Positions 34,472 to 42,853 of a stretch of DNA of 64,000 nucleotides are shown one piece after another. The position numbers and the translations under genes were made by a program. The DNA is from DATFTF01 sp963825175 (lineage in GTDB: Bacteria; Acidobacteriota; Thermoanaerobaculia; UBA5066; Gp7-AA6). The stretch covers positions 2,046,001 through 2,110,000 of the forward strand of contig CAWGSA010000002.1 of assembly GCA_963825175.1 (NCBI GenBank), written 5' to 3'. The stretch's first letter is position 1. The number at the start of each line of letters is the position of its first letter. The notes below the pieces were generated by a model. That model was given only the letters and a program-made list of their open reading frames with translations, was not told the DNA's origin and did no database searches.

Positions 34472-35260
34472 TTATGCTCGTAAACCGTTGTAGCGGCGTG
34501 TCGTTCGGGCGTTTCCCGCGACGGTGCCTTCCCGCTGTGTCTCAAATCGAAACCCTGTGTGTCTCACTGCTGGACGGCGCGGCTCCAAACAGACGCCGCC
34601 ACGCTCACTTCTCGGCCCTGACCACGTGTCCCATCCGACGCACGGCGAGGAAGGCGCAACGCCGTAGTCGAAGACGACGGCGCTCTCCGCAGGAAGCGCG
34701 GCGATCATCGCGAGCGTGGCCGTGACGGATTCCCGGTGAAGGTAGGGGACGATCCCGAGCCAGGAGAAGAAGGCCGGGCGGGACGAGTCGAATCCCGCGG
34801 CGCCGAGCCCGTCCGCGAGCGCCTGCGTCTCGAAATCGAGCGGCACGAAGGTCAGCGTCGCGGGGATCGGGATGCCGGCCTCCTCGAGCAGGCTGCGCTT
34901 CCGCTCCTGGGTCGCCGGATGGTCCGCCTCGAAGCATCGCAGGCCGGGGTGGGGGACGCGGTAGGCCGACGTGTCGAGCCCCGCTCCCAGGATCACGTAC
35001 TGTCCGACCCCGCGCCCGACCGCGGCGTCGAGCGCCTCCTGGGCGTAGCGGCTGCGGGCGGCGAGAAACGCCCGCAGGGACCGGCCGAGCCGGCTCCGCT
35101 CGCGGGGGTTCCCGGCCCGGACGATCGCCGCACGGCGCTCGCCGATGATGGCCAGGGCCAGGGGATCCTCGAAGACGATCAGGCGATCGATCAGCTGGTG
35201 CGCGGCGCGGCGCATGGCCACCCGCAGGGCCGTGGCGCTCGGGCGGCTTTCCACGACCAC
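34472..35260 (-). CDS. Class I SAM methyltransferase (Ppm1/TIGR00027-like), 3' end abnormal
   Basis: 262 residues from a GTG. Seen: ALRVAMRRAAHQLIDRLIVF, SRYAQEALDAAVGRGVGQYV, VILGAGLDTSAYR (SAM site), CFEADHPATQERKR and FFSWLGIVPYLHRESVTATL. These define the carboxyl-methyltransferase-like family of soil bacteria and mycobacteria. After VVFDYGVA (about 34680) the frame appears shifted: the following residues do not fit the family, and a neighbouring frame gives AFLAVRRMGHVVRAEK ending at 34605. The last about 60 residues normally present are missing. Confidence 0.72.
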   Translation of the reverse strand: MVVESRPSATALRVAMRRAAHQLIDRLIVFEDPLALAIIGERRAAIVRAGNPRERSRLGRSLRAFLAARSRYAQEALDAAVGRGVGQYVILGAGLDTSAYRVPHPGLRCFEADHPATQERKRSLLEEAGIPIPATLTFVPLDFETQALADGLGAAGFDSSRPAFFSWLGIVPYLHRESVTATLAMIAALPAESAVVFDYGVAPSSPCVGWDTWSGPRSERGGVCLEPRRPAVRHTGFRFETQREGTVAGNARTTRRYNGLRA

Positions 35261-35295
35261 GGCCTAGCCCTTCACCTCGACGCGCACGCGGCTGT

Positions 35296-35313
35296 CACAA
35301 TATTCATATTGTA
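35296..35313. promoter_or_regulatory. 18-bp palindrome CACAATA-TTCA-TATTGTA
   Basis: Six matched bases in each arm around a 4-bp spacer. It sits in the divergent region 36 bp before the methyltransferase start (minus) and about 100 bp before the NTF2-like gene (plus). Its AT content against a GC-rich background suggests an operator or promoter core. Confidence 0.5.
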
Positions 35314-35415
35314 AGGCCGGGGCCCCGACGCCGCAAGCCCGATCCCTCTTACCTGTATCCTCGGCCCGCGATGGCCTCCCATCCGGACGACACCGGGCTC
35401 GAAAGGAGAAGGGAG

Positions 35416-35871
35416 ATGAAGATTTTCTGGCTGGCTCTGATTCCTCTTCTGGCGGCAGCCCGAGCTTCCGTGGAGGAGACCGGCGCTGCCGTGCCCGCGC
35501 CGCCGCCGAGCATCGTGCTGCCTCCGGAGCTCGCGCGTGTGCTCACCGACTACGAGAGCGCCTGGCGGGCGAAGGATGGCGCGGCGCTCGCGCGCCTCTT
35601 CGACGAGCACGGGTTCCTCCTTCCCAACGGCGCGCCGCCCGTCCGAGGCCGGGCCGCGATCGCCGAGGCCTACAAGCGCGCCGGTGGCCCCCTCGTCCTG
35701 CGGGCCTTCGCGTACGCGACGGAAGGATCGGTCGGCTATATCCTCGGCGGTTTCGCGCGGGAGCAGGGCCAGCCGGAGGTCGGGAAATTCACGCTCGTCC
35801 TTCGCAAGAGCCCCGGAGGCCGCTGGCTGATCGTGTCGGACATGGACAACGGGAACCGGCCGGCACGGTGA
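35416..35871 (+). CDS. Secreted NTF2-like (DUF4440) protein
   Basis: 151 residues from the ATG at 35416 (AAAGGAGAAGGG upstream). The signal segment MKIFWLALIPLLAAARAS is followed by a SnoaL/NTF2-like fold: VLTDYESAWRAKDGAALARL, FDEHGFLLPNGAPPVRGRAA, IAEAYKRAGG and ending GGRWLIVSDMDNGN. Similar small exported proteins have no settled function; some bind small ligands. An earlier ATG at 35371 would hide the signal peptide and is not preferred. Confidence 0.78.
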   Translation: MKIFWLALIPLLAAARASVEETGAAVPAPPPSIVLPPELARVLTDYESAWRAKDGAALARLFDEHGFLLPNGAPPVRGRAAIAEAYKRAGGPLVLRAFAYATEGSVGYILGGFAREQGQPEVGKFTLVLRKSPGGRWLIVSDMDNGNRPAR

Positions 35872-35902
35872 GCCGGCAGCGGCAGCTCGTGCGAATGCCG
35901 GC
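35872..35902. terminator. Possible bidirectional terminator hairpin
   Basis: GCCGGCA (35872-35878) and TGCCGGC (35896-35902) form a perfect 7-bp stem between two convergent genes. There is no T tract, so termination is uncertain. Confidence 0.3.
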
Positions 35903-35910
35903 GGGGAGCG

Positions 35911-37419
35911 TCAGGGAACCGGGGGTGCGGGCTTTTCCGTGGGCAGCGGCAGGAGTACGCGGAAGGTCGCGCCCTTGCCGGGCTCGCTTTCGACGCCGAT
36001 CCGGCCGTCGTGAGCGCGGACCAGCTCTCGCGTGATCCACAGGCCGAGCCCCATCCCGCTGTAGGACTTTTCCGAGACGGCTCGCTCGAACCGCTCGAAG
36101 ATGCGGCTCTGGTGCTCGGGCGCGATGCCAATCCCCTGGTCGGTCACCGTCAGGTCCGCTTTGCCGTCGCCAGCAGCCACGCGGATCGCGACGGGCTGAC
36201 CGTGGCCGAACTTGACGGCGTTGGTGAGCAGATTGGTGATCACCTGATCGATCCGGGACCTGTCCCACCAGCCGACCACGGACGCAAGATCGAGCTCGAA
36301 GCTCGTGCCCTGTTCAAAAGCGGATGCCTCGAGGCGTTCGACGACCTCGCGGACGACGGCGGCGAGATCGGTCGGCTCCCTCTCGAGTTGAAGCTTCCCG
36401 CTCTCGATCCGGCTCACGTCGAGAAGGTCGTCCGTCAGGCGCGACAGCCGGTCGGCCAGCCTTCGAAGTGTCCCCAGGCGCGTCAGCGAGCGTTGGTCGT
36501 TCTCCCGGCGCGCTCGCAGCTCCCACGCCTGCAGGTTCAAGACGAGAGCCCCCAGAGGCGTGCGCAGCTCGTGGCCGGCAATGGAGAGAAACGCGTCGCG
36601 GATCTTCACGGCGTTCTCGGCCTCCTGGAACAACCGATCGCGTTCGGCCTCGCGCCGCCTGATCTCGGTGATGTCCCGCGCGATCTTGGCCGCACCGACG
36701 ATCGTCCCGGAAGCGTTCTTGACCGGCGAAACCGACAGCGAGACCGGAATCTCCCGGCCGTCCTTCGTGACGCGGACCGTCTCGAAGTGCTCGATCCGCT
36801 CGCCGCGGCGGATTCGCCCCAGAATCTCCACCATGTCGTTGCGGTGCCCGGGAGGCATCAGGATAGTAATGGGCTGGCCGATGACCTCGTCGGCCGAATA
36901 TCCGAAAAGGCGCACGGCACCGGCGTTCCAGGAGGTGATGATTCCGTTGAGATCCTTGGAGAGGATGGCGTCTTCGGAGGACTCGACGATCGCGGCATAC
37001 CGCCGGAGCTCCTCCTCGGCGCGCCTCTGGTGCGTCGTGTCGCGCATGAGGATCCACACGCCGTCGGACCCGGCAGAGATCTCCCACGTGAGCCAACGGT
37101 TGGACATGGGGGCGAAGATCTCGAATTGGCCCGGGCGGTCTTCCTCCGTCGCCCGCCGGATCAACGCGACCTGTCGGGGCTCGAGCGAGCACTCGACGCA
37201 TGCATCCTTTCCCAGAAGCTCCTGGCGAGAGCGCCCGAGAAATGCTTCCGCGCTCTGGTTCAGATAGGTGAACCGATCGTTTCCGTCGAGGGCGGCGAAC
37301 GCGCCTGAAGTGCCTTCCAGGATCCGGGCGAGCTCCGAGGCGGGCGGAGCGGACAGCAGTTCGCGTGTCACGGGTGGTTCAGATCTTCGACTGTGGAGGG
37401 ATCGTCGCTCGGGTACCAT
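35911..37419 (-). CDS. Sensor histidine kinase with two PAS domains
   Basis: 502 residues from the ATG at 37419, no membrane helix. PAS 1 (about 25-140, with AALDGNDRFTYLNQSAEAFL), PAS/PAC 2 (about 145-265, with AILSKDLNGIITSWNAGAVR), HisKA with phospho-acceptor His in LSIAGHELRTPLGALVL, then HATPase: NLLTNAVKFG (N box), DQGIGIAPEHQSRIFERFER (G1/F boxes), GMGLGLWIT (G2). A soluble sensor, possibly for redox or a ligand. No response regulator is adjacent, so its partner is unknown. Confidence 0.9.
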   Translation of the reverse strand: MVPERRSLHSRRSEPPVTRELLSAPPASELARILEGTSGAFAALDGNDRFTYLNQSAEAFLGRSRQELLGKDACVECSLEPRQVALIRRATEEDRPGQFEIFAPMSNRWLTWEISAGSDGVWILMRDTTHQRRAEEELRRYAAIVESSEDAILSKDLNGIITSWNAGAVRLFGYSADEVIGQPITILMPPGHRNDMVEILGRIRRGERIEHFETVRVTKDGREIPVSLSVSPVKNASGTIVGAAKIARDITEIRRREAERDRLFQEAENAVKIRDAFLSIAGHELRTPLGALVLNLQAWELRARRENDQRSLTRLGTLRRLADRLSRLTDDLLDVSRIESGKLQLEREPTDLAAVVREVVERLEASAFEQGTSFELDLASVVGWWDRSRIDQVITNLLTNAVKFGHGQPVAIRVAAGDGKADLTVTDQGIGIAPEHQSRIFERFERAVSEKSYSGMGLGLWITRELVRAHDGRIGVESEPGKGATFRVLLPLPTEKPAPPVP

Positions 37420-37578
37420 GTTCAGGCGGATGATATCCGCAAGAGGAAGCGCAGGGCGGGATTTCGCGCCTTCCGGTGATTCCCGGACGGCGAACGAAAG
37501 GCCACGGGCCTCCTCACACCGCGATTGACGCTCTTGGCGGCGCGGGCGTATAAGAGAGGGCTCGCTCCGGGGACCGCC

Positions 37579-38664
37579 GTGAAACACTGGAAAGAGACAG
37601 CAGAGATCCTGAGGCGGTTCGTCGAGCTGGCTGAGGCCGGGCGGCAGGCGGCGGTGGCCACGGTCGTGCGCATCAAAGGGTCGGCTTACCGGCGGCCGGG
37701 CGCGAAGTTCCTGGTCGAGGACGATGGCCACACCTCGGGAAGCGTCAGCGGCGGATGCCTCGAAGCGGATGTGCGCGAATCGGCGCTCGAGGCGATGCGG
37801 ATCGGAGCTCCCCGGCTTATCCACTACGAGACGGGATCCGACGACCGCACGGTCTGGGGTCTCGGCCTCGGCTGCAACGGCTCGGTCGACATCTTCGTCC
37901 AGCCCGGCGCGGAGGGGGAGGCTCTGGAGACCGTGCGGCGGGCCGCGGAGCTCCTGGCAGGCGACGACGCGTTTACGGTGAGCACCGCCGTGAAGGGGCC
38001 GGCGGCCGGGCGCGCGATCGTCCTCTCCGCGCAGGGCGTGCTGGCCGGCTCGACGGCGGATCCGGAGCTCGACCGCGAGATGATCCGGGAGGCGAGGGAC
38101 GTTCTGGCCCGACGCGCATCGACCCTTCGAGCGATCGGAGCGTCCGAGGTCTTTACCGAAATTCTCGTCCCGCCTCCCAACCTGGTCCTCTTCGGCGCCG
38201 GCGACGACGCGATCCCGCTCTGCGCCTACGCCTCATCCGCCGGCTTCCGGGTTTCGATCGTCGATCATCGCGCCGCGTATCTCTCGGCGGATCGCTTTCC
38301 GGGTGCGGCCCGGCTCGTGCTGCGGCGCCCGGAAGACGGGACGGCCTCGTTGCCTGTCGGGCCGAGCGACTTCGCCGTCGTCAAGACGCATTCCTTCGGG
38401 CACGATCGGGAGTGGACCCGTCTGCTTCTCGCCTCCGGCGTTTCCTACATTGGTCTGCTCGGACCGCGGGCGCGGTCCCAGGAGATCCAGAACCGGGTCG
38501 GCGCTCCGGCGACTGGCCGGATCTACGGCCCGGTGGGCCTCGATCTCGGCGCCGACGGGCCGGAGCAGGTCGCTCTTTCGATCGTGGCCGAGCTCCTCGC
38601 CGTGAAGTCGGAGCGCGAGCCGTGGCCCCTGCGAGAAAAGGAAGGCGCGATCCATGCGACCTGA
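37579..38664 (+). CDS. XdhC/CoxI family molybdoenzyme maturation protein
   Basis: 361 residues from a GTG at 37579. The N-terminal XdhC domain contains AAVATVVRIKGSAYRRPGAK and SGSVSGGCLEADVRESALEA. The C-terminal Rossmann domain contains NLVLFGAGDDAIPLCAYAS, DFAVVKTHSFGHDREWTRLL and YIGLLGPRAR. Such proteins carry and sulfurate the Mo-cytosine dinucleotide cofactor for xanthine dehydrogenase or CO dehydrogenase type enzymes. It overlaps the mocA-like gene by 11 bp. No molybdoenzyme subunit gene is left in the window. Confidence 0.9.
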   Translation: MKHWKETAEILRRFVELAEAGRQAAVATVVRIKGSAYRRPGAKFLVEDDGHTSGSVSGGCLEADVRESALEAMRIGAPRLIHYETGSDDRTVWGLGLGCNGSVDIFVQPGAEGEALETVRRAAELLAGDDAFTVSTAVKGPAAGRAIVLSAQGVLAGSTADPELDREMIREARDVLARRASTLRAIGASEVFTEILVPPPNLVLFGAGDDAIPLCAYASSAGFRVSIVDHRAAYLSADRFPGAARLVLRRPEDGTASLPVGPSDFAVVKTHSFGHDREWTRLLLASGVSYIGLLGPRARSQEIQNRVGAPATGRIYGPVGLDLGADGPEQVALSIVAELLAVKSEREPWPLREKEGAIHAT

Positions 38665-39289
38665 GAGAGCCGCTCCCGTGGCCGGCGTGATCCTGGCGGC
38701 GGGGGCGTCCACGCGCATGGGCCGGAACAAGCTTCTCCTGCGTCTGGACGGCGAAACGATTCTGAGGAGGGTGGTGCGCCGCGCGATCGCCGCCGGCCTC
38801 CAGCCCGTGCTCGTCGTCCTGGGGCACGAGAAACCGCAGGCCAGCGCCGAGTTGTCGGGTCTCCCGTGTGAAACGGTCGTCAATCCCGCGTACGAGAGCG
38901 GCATCAACCGCTCCCTCAAGGCCGGGATCGCGGCGGTTCCGGACGAGGCGTGCGCCGCGGTGGTCCTGCTCGCGGACATGCCGATGGTGACCGAAGGCAT
39001 GATCGCGGAAGTCGTCCAACGGTATCGAGAGTCCACCGCCCCGCTGGTGATCTCCGAATACGACGGCGTCCACGCGCCCCCCACGCTCTACGATCGTTCG
39101 CTCTTTGCGGAGCTGGGATCGTTGGAAGGGGAAGGGTGCGGCAGGCAGGTCGTCCGGCGGCACCGCTCCGAGGCCCTGGCCCTGGCCCGCCCCGCCGCCG
39201 CCCTGGCCGACGTCGATCGTGCCGAGGACTACGACAGAGTCCGCCGTGAAGTCGAGAAGGGAGCCGCCCCATGCGCCACGACGTCCTGA
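38654..39289 (+). CDS. Molybdenum cofactor cytidylyltransferase-like protein (MocA family)
   Basis: 211 residues. The nucleotidyltransferase signature AGVILAAGASTRMGRNKLLL is at the N-terminus, then LVVLGHEKPQ, NPAYESGINRSLKAGI and VVLLADMPMVTEGMIAEVVQ. It should make Mo-cytosine dinucleotide cofactor (from Moco and CTP) for XdhC to deliver. Start overlaps xdhC, and its 3' end overlaps a short xdhC-like stub by 19 bp, so the three form one operon. Confidence 0.87.
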   Translation: MRPERAAPVAGVILAAGASTRMGRNKLLLRLDGETILRRVVRRAIAAGLQPVLVVLGHEKPQASAELSGLPCETVVNPAYESGINRSLKAGIAAVPDEACAAVVLLADMPMVTEGMIAEVVQRYRESTAPLVISEYDGVHAPPTLYDRSLFAELGSLEGEGCGRQVVRRHRSEALALARPAAALADVDRAEDYDRVRREVEKGAAPCATTS

Positions 39290-39354
39290 TCTTCGCGGCC
39301 GACCGCGTTTCGAAGGAGCAGCCGTTTGTAATGGCGACGGTCGTCCGGCGCTAG
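39271..39354 (+). pseudogene. N-terminal stub of a second XdhC-family gene
   Basis: 27 codons, MRHDVLIFAADRVSKEQPFV then MATVVRR and TAG. This matches the first residues of XdhC proteins, where a helix and ATVVRR are followed by a Ser/Pro-rich cofactor loop. Here a stop comes exactly after VVRR and no downstream frame continues the domain. In many bacteria an xdhC-mocA-xdhC order precedes molybdoenzyme subunits, so the remainder seems to have been deleted. Confidence 0.6.
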
Positions 39355-39423
39355 CCCGCGAATAGCGCCAGCTCGGTGTCGCGCCGGGCAAGCCCGGGCT
39401 CAGCGCGTGGAAGAGGAGGGGTC

Positions 39424-39870
39424 ATGGGTGATTTCTTTCCGGAACCGGTTTCGAATCGAGACCCCGCGGTGGGCGAAATCAACCGGGCGCTCGCGGTGCG
39501 GTGGTTCCGCGAGGTCTGGAACGAGCGGCGCACGGCGACGATCGACGAGCTCTTCGCGGCCGGCGCGATCGGCCACACGGAAGGCGGCGATCAGAGCCCG
39601 GTCGAGTTCAAGGCCGCGCGCGAAGCGCTCTTGAACGCCTTCCCCGACATGCGGGTGGACGTCGAGGACACCGCCGCGGACGCCGATCGCGTCGTCGTGC
39701 GGTGGCGGGCGCATGCGACGCACCAGGGCGACGGGCTCGGCCTGCCCGCGACGGGCCGTCGCGTCACGTTCCGCGGGATGACGTGGCTCACGTTCGCCCA
39801 GGGCGCCATCATCGAGGGCTGGGATTCGTGGAACCTGGGCGGGCTCCTGGAGTCGCTCCGGGGAGCCTAG
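39424..39870 (+). CDS. SnoaL-like ester cyclase/polyketide cyclase family protein
   Basis: 148 residues with GAGGAGGGG before the ATG. NTF2-like alpha+beta barrel: RWFREVWNERRTATIDELFA, HTEGGDQSPVEFKAAREALL, NAFPDMRVDVEDTAADADRV, GRRVTFRGMTWLTFAQGAII and EGWDSWNLGGLLESL. Family members include SnoaL aldol cyclases, but most have unknown small-molecule roles. It begins 69 bp after the xdhC stub. Confidence 0.82.
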   Translation: MGDFFPEPVSNRDPAVGEINRALAVRWFREVWNERRTATIDELFAAGAIGHTEGGDQSPVEFKAAREALLNAFPDMRVDVEDTAADADRVVVRWRAHATHQGDGLGLPATGRRVTFRGMTWLTFAQGAIIEGWDSWNLGGLLESLRGA

Positions 39871-39903
39871 CCCGCGGCCGGAGAGTGCGCTCTCCGGGGA
39901 CTC

Positions 39904-39921
39904 CACAATAGATATATTGTT
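39904..39921. promoter_or_regulatory. 18-bp palindrome CACAATA-GATA-TATTGTT
   Basis: Six matched bases per arm around GATA. It lies 34 bp after the SnoaL-like gene, between convergent genes. Same geometry and arm sequence as the sites at 35296 and 47512. Confidence 0.5.
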
Positions 39922-40008
39922 ACCCGCCTCCGGGAGGTTCACACCGAGGTTCCGTCGCGGATCTCCCTGCCTCTCCTTTCGGATGAAGGTCAGGCCCCGG
40001 GGCTCCGA

Positions 40009-42078
40009 TCACCAAACATGGACGCGGGCTTCCGGCGGCAGGTAGAGCTTGCGGCCGGGCTGGATGCCGAAGGCTTCGTACCAGGCGTCGATATTGCGCA
40101 CCGTGTCGGCGCGGAACTCGCCCGGCGCGTGGCCGTCGGTCATCAGCGCGACCCGCAGGAGCTCGGGGCGCAGCTTTCCTCGCCAGGCCTGCGCGAAGGC
40201 CAGAAAGAAACGTTGGTCGCCGGTGAAGCCGCCGGGAGCGGGGGCGGGCTTGTTTCCGGAGGCTGCCCGGTACCCGTCGAACGACGCCGAGATTCCGGCG
40301 ACGTCGGCGATGTTCTCCGACAGGGTCAGCTTGCCGTTGACGTGCATCCCGGGAAGCGGCTCGTAGGAATCGAACTCCGCGGCCAGTTTCTCGGCCGCCG
40401 ACCGGAAATGCGCGAAGTCCTCCGGGGTCCACCAATTCGAGAGACGCCCCTGGGCATCGAACTGGCTTCCCTGGTCATCGAAGCTGTGGCTGATCTCGTG
40501 GCCGATCACGCTCCCGATCGCGCCGTAGTTCTCGGCCGGGTCGGCCGCGGCGTCGAAGAAGGGGGGATTCAGAATCGCGGCGGGGAAGTTGAGGGCGTTC
40601 TGAAGCGGAAGGTTGACCGCGTTGACCGTCTGCGGCCTCATCGACCACTCGGTCTTGTCCACCGGATGGCCGAGCTTGGCCAGACTCACGCGATAGTCGA
40701 ACAGCGAGGACCTCACGAGGTTGCCGAGCGGATCGCCCGGATCGACCTTCAGCCCGGTGTAATCGCGCCAGTGCTCGGGGTAGCCGATCCCGACGTACAG
40801 CGTGTCGAGCTTGGCCTTGGCCTTCGCCCGCGTGGCGGGCGACATCCATTCCAGGTTGTCGATGCGGCGGTGGAATGCCGCCACGATGTTCTTGACCATG
40901 GCCTGGGCCTGCGCCTTGGCCGCGGGGGGAAAGTAGTGCGCGACGTACAGCTTGCCCACCGCGTCGCCGAGCGCGGCGTTGGTCGCGGTCACGGCCCGCT
41001 TCCATCGGGCCCGCTGTTGTGGCGCGCCGGTGAGCGTCGTGCCGTAGAACCGGAACGACTCGTCGGCGAAGGCCCTGGGGAGGAGCGCCGAGGCGCGATC
41101 GATGGCGTGGAACGTCAGGTAATCCCTCCAGTCCTGGAGGGGCGCGCCGCCGGCCAGCGCCGCAATACCGGTCACGCCGGAGGGCTGCCACACCATGATC
41201 ATCGCCTGGCCCGAGAGGCCCGCCGCGTCGAAATAGACCGGCCAGTCGAGGCCCGGAGCCTTCGCGCTGAAGTCTTTCAGGAGCCAGGGGTTGTTCGCTT
41301 TCAGAACGTCCTCCGACTCGGTGCGGCTCACGTGCGCGTCGGCGATCTTGCGCTCGAGGGCGTAGACACGGGCGGCCCTGGCTTGGGCATCCGCGACGTG
41401 GGCGAGCTTGAGAACGGCGGCGATGTGGGCCCGGTACTTGGCTTGCAGCTCGACGTCCTTGGGGCCGGTGTTTCGATAGTCGTCCCGGTCGGGCATTCCG
41501 AGGCCGCCCTGGAGGAGGTACGCGACGTTCCTGGCCGGATCGGCGAAATCCGGCGACACCCACAGGCCGAACAGACGGTCGGTGTGGAAGTTGGTGTTGT
41601 TGAGGGCGTCGACGTCGGCGCGAAGCCCGCGACCCAGCACGCGGGCCAGAGCCTTTCGGTCGGAGACCGCCGCGATCTGGCCGATCTCGGCCTTGAGGGG
41701 AGCCATCCCTTTTGCCTCGATGGCCGCCTCGTTCATGTAAGCGTCGTAGTAGGCACCCACCCGAGCCTCTTCCGGGCCGGCCGGTCCCTTCGACTTGGCC
41801 GCCTCGCGGATCAGGTCCGAGGTCCTGCGGTCGACCTCTTCGGCCAGCTTGGCGAAGACGCCGTAGCTCGAGCGGTCGGCCGGGATGGCCGTGTCCTTCA
41901 ACCAGGCGCCATTGGCATAGCGAAAGAAGTCGTCGCCGGGGTTCACGGTCTTGTCCATGCTGGCCACGTCGACGCCGTCAACCGGGTTGCTTTTCTCCGC
42001 GGCGCCGGCGCCATCGATCGAGGTGGACAAGAGAAACGGGGTCAGGAGGAGGCAGAGCTTCCAGGGGGTCTTGCGCAT
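40009..42078 (-). CDS. M13 family (neprilysin-like) zinc metallopeptidase
   Basis: 689 residues from the ATG at 42078 (GAGGA about 5 nt before it), with a signal peptide (KLCLLLTPFLLSTSIDGAGA). The N-terminal Peptidase_M13_N domain starts NPGDDFFRYANGAWLKDTAI. The catalytic domain has NAVNLPLQNALNFPAAIL, zinc motif GHEISHSFDDQG near residue 525, third ligand in LSENIADVAG near 585, and the usual C-terminus FRADTVRNIDAWYEAFG. It degrades peptides in the periplasm. An extension 5 codons upstream (42093) would overlap the preceding fragment. Confidence 0.93.
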   Translation of the reverse strand: MRKTPWKLCLLLTPFLLSTSIDGAGAAEKSNPVDGVDVASMDKTVNPGDDFFRYANGAWLKDTAIPADRSSYGVFAKLAEEVDRRTSDLIREAAKSKGPAGPEEARVGAYYDAYMNEAAIEAKGMAPLKAEIGQIAAVSDRKALARVLGRGLRADVDALNNTNFHTDRLFGLWVSPDFADPARNVAYLLQGGLGMPDRDDYRNTGPKDVELQAKYRAHIAAVLKLAHVADAQARAARVYALERKIADAHVSRTESEDVLKANNPWLLKDFSAKAPGLDWPVYFDAAGLSGQAMIMVWQPSGVTGIAALAGGAPLQDWRDYLTFHAIDRASALLPRAFADESFRFYGTTLTGAPQQRARWKRAVTATNAALGDAVGKLYVAHYFPPAAKAQAQAMVKNIVAAFHRRIDNLEWMSPATRAKAKAKLDTLYVGIGYPEHWRDYTGLKVDPGDPLGNLVRSSLFDYRVSLAKLGHPVDKTEWSMRPQTVNAVNLPLQNALNFPAAILNPPFFDAAADPAENYGAIGSVIGHEISHSFDDQGSQFDAQGRLSNWWTPEDFAHFRSAAEKLAAEFDSYEPLPGMHVNGKLTLSENIADVAGISASFDGYRAASGNKPAPAPGGFTGDQRFFLAFAQAWRGKLRPELLRVALMTDGHAPGEFRADTVRNIDAWYEAFGIQPGRKLYLPPEARVHVW

Positions 42079-42089
42079 CGGTTCCTCGT

Positions 42090-42641
42090 TCATTCTCCGG
42101 TCTCGGGGACCGGGCCGAAAGATCGTGCTTCGGATGCGAGGCGCGCGGACCTCGGGATCGCGCCACTCATGGACTCGCGCTCCAGAATATACGAGCCGCC
42201 GCTCCGGACGCACCGCCCGGAAACGCCCGTGGAGGGCCGGCCGCGGCGCTCGAAGACACGCGACAGGAACGAAAGCGGGAGCCCGCCACAAGCGTCGGAC
42301 CAGGCGTGGGCGATCACTCCCGGGCGCAGGCTCCGACGCCAGTGAGCAAGGACGCCGTACAGAACGCCGAGAGCGGAGATCACGATCATGTTCGGGATGC
42401 GCTGATAAGCGTGCGCGACGCCGAATAGGAGCGCCTGTACGGCGATGCCCGCGGCGGCGCTCCCCGTCAACGCCCGAAACTGCTTTCGCAAGTACCCGCG
42501 AAAGACGACCTCCTCGCAGAATCCGCCAATGAGCGAGACGACGAGCCAGACGGCGATCTGGGCGGGCGCGGGCCGCGCGGCGGAAAGCGGTTCGCCGACT
42601 GCGCCCGGTTGACGTTCGAGGAATGGGCCTCGTGGGTGGAC
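42090..42641 (-). pseudogene. CPBP intramembrane protease, N-terminally truncated remnant
   Basis: The C-terminal CPBP/Abi domain is readable: WLVVSLIGGFCEEVVFRGYL (catalytic Glu pair), LLFGVAHAYQ (His), IVISALGVLYGVLAHWRRSL, IAHAWSDACGG. No start codon or N-terminal helices precede it in this frame, and the upstream 200 bp in other frames do not restore them. The left boundary is approximate. It lies between the DUF1501 gene and the M13 gene on the same strand, so it is probably a decayed gene. Confidence 0.6.
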
Positions 42642-42853
42642 AGGCGCGGCGCCGGGCTCCGGCCTCCGCCGGGATGACCGTTCGCTTCGCTCCTGCTGTG
42701 GGCCTACGGGATCGCGCTGCTGGCGGCCATCTGGCCACGCCGGACCGGCGCCCGGGTGTCGATCTCGCGACCGAGTGTGGGTCCGCATCGACCCCGCCGA
42801 CGGGCGGACACCGCAGGGGGCCGTGCCGCCTCCGATCGGCGGCCGGCACGCCA

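Noticed and set aside
40018..42345. 775-residue open frame on the plus strand
   Set aside because: Antisense to the M13 peptidase; shadow of a third-position-GC-rich gene.
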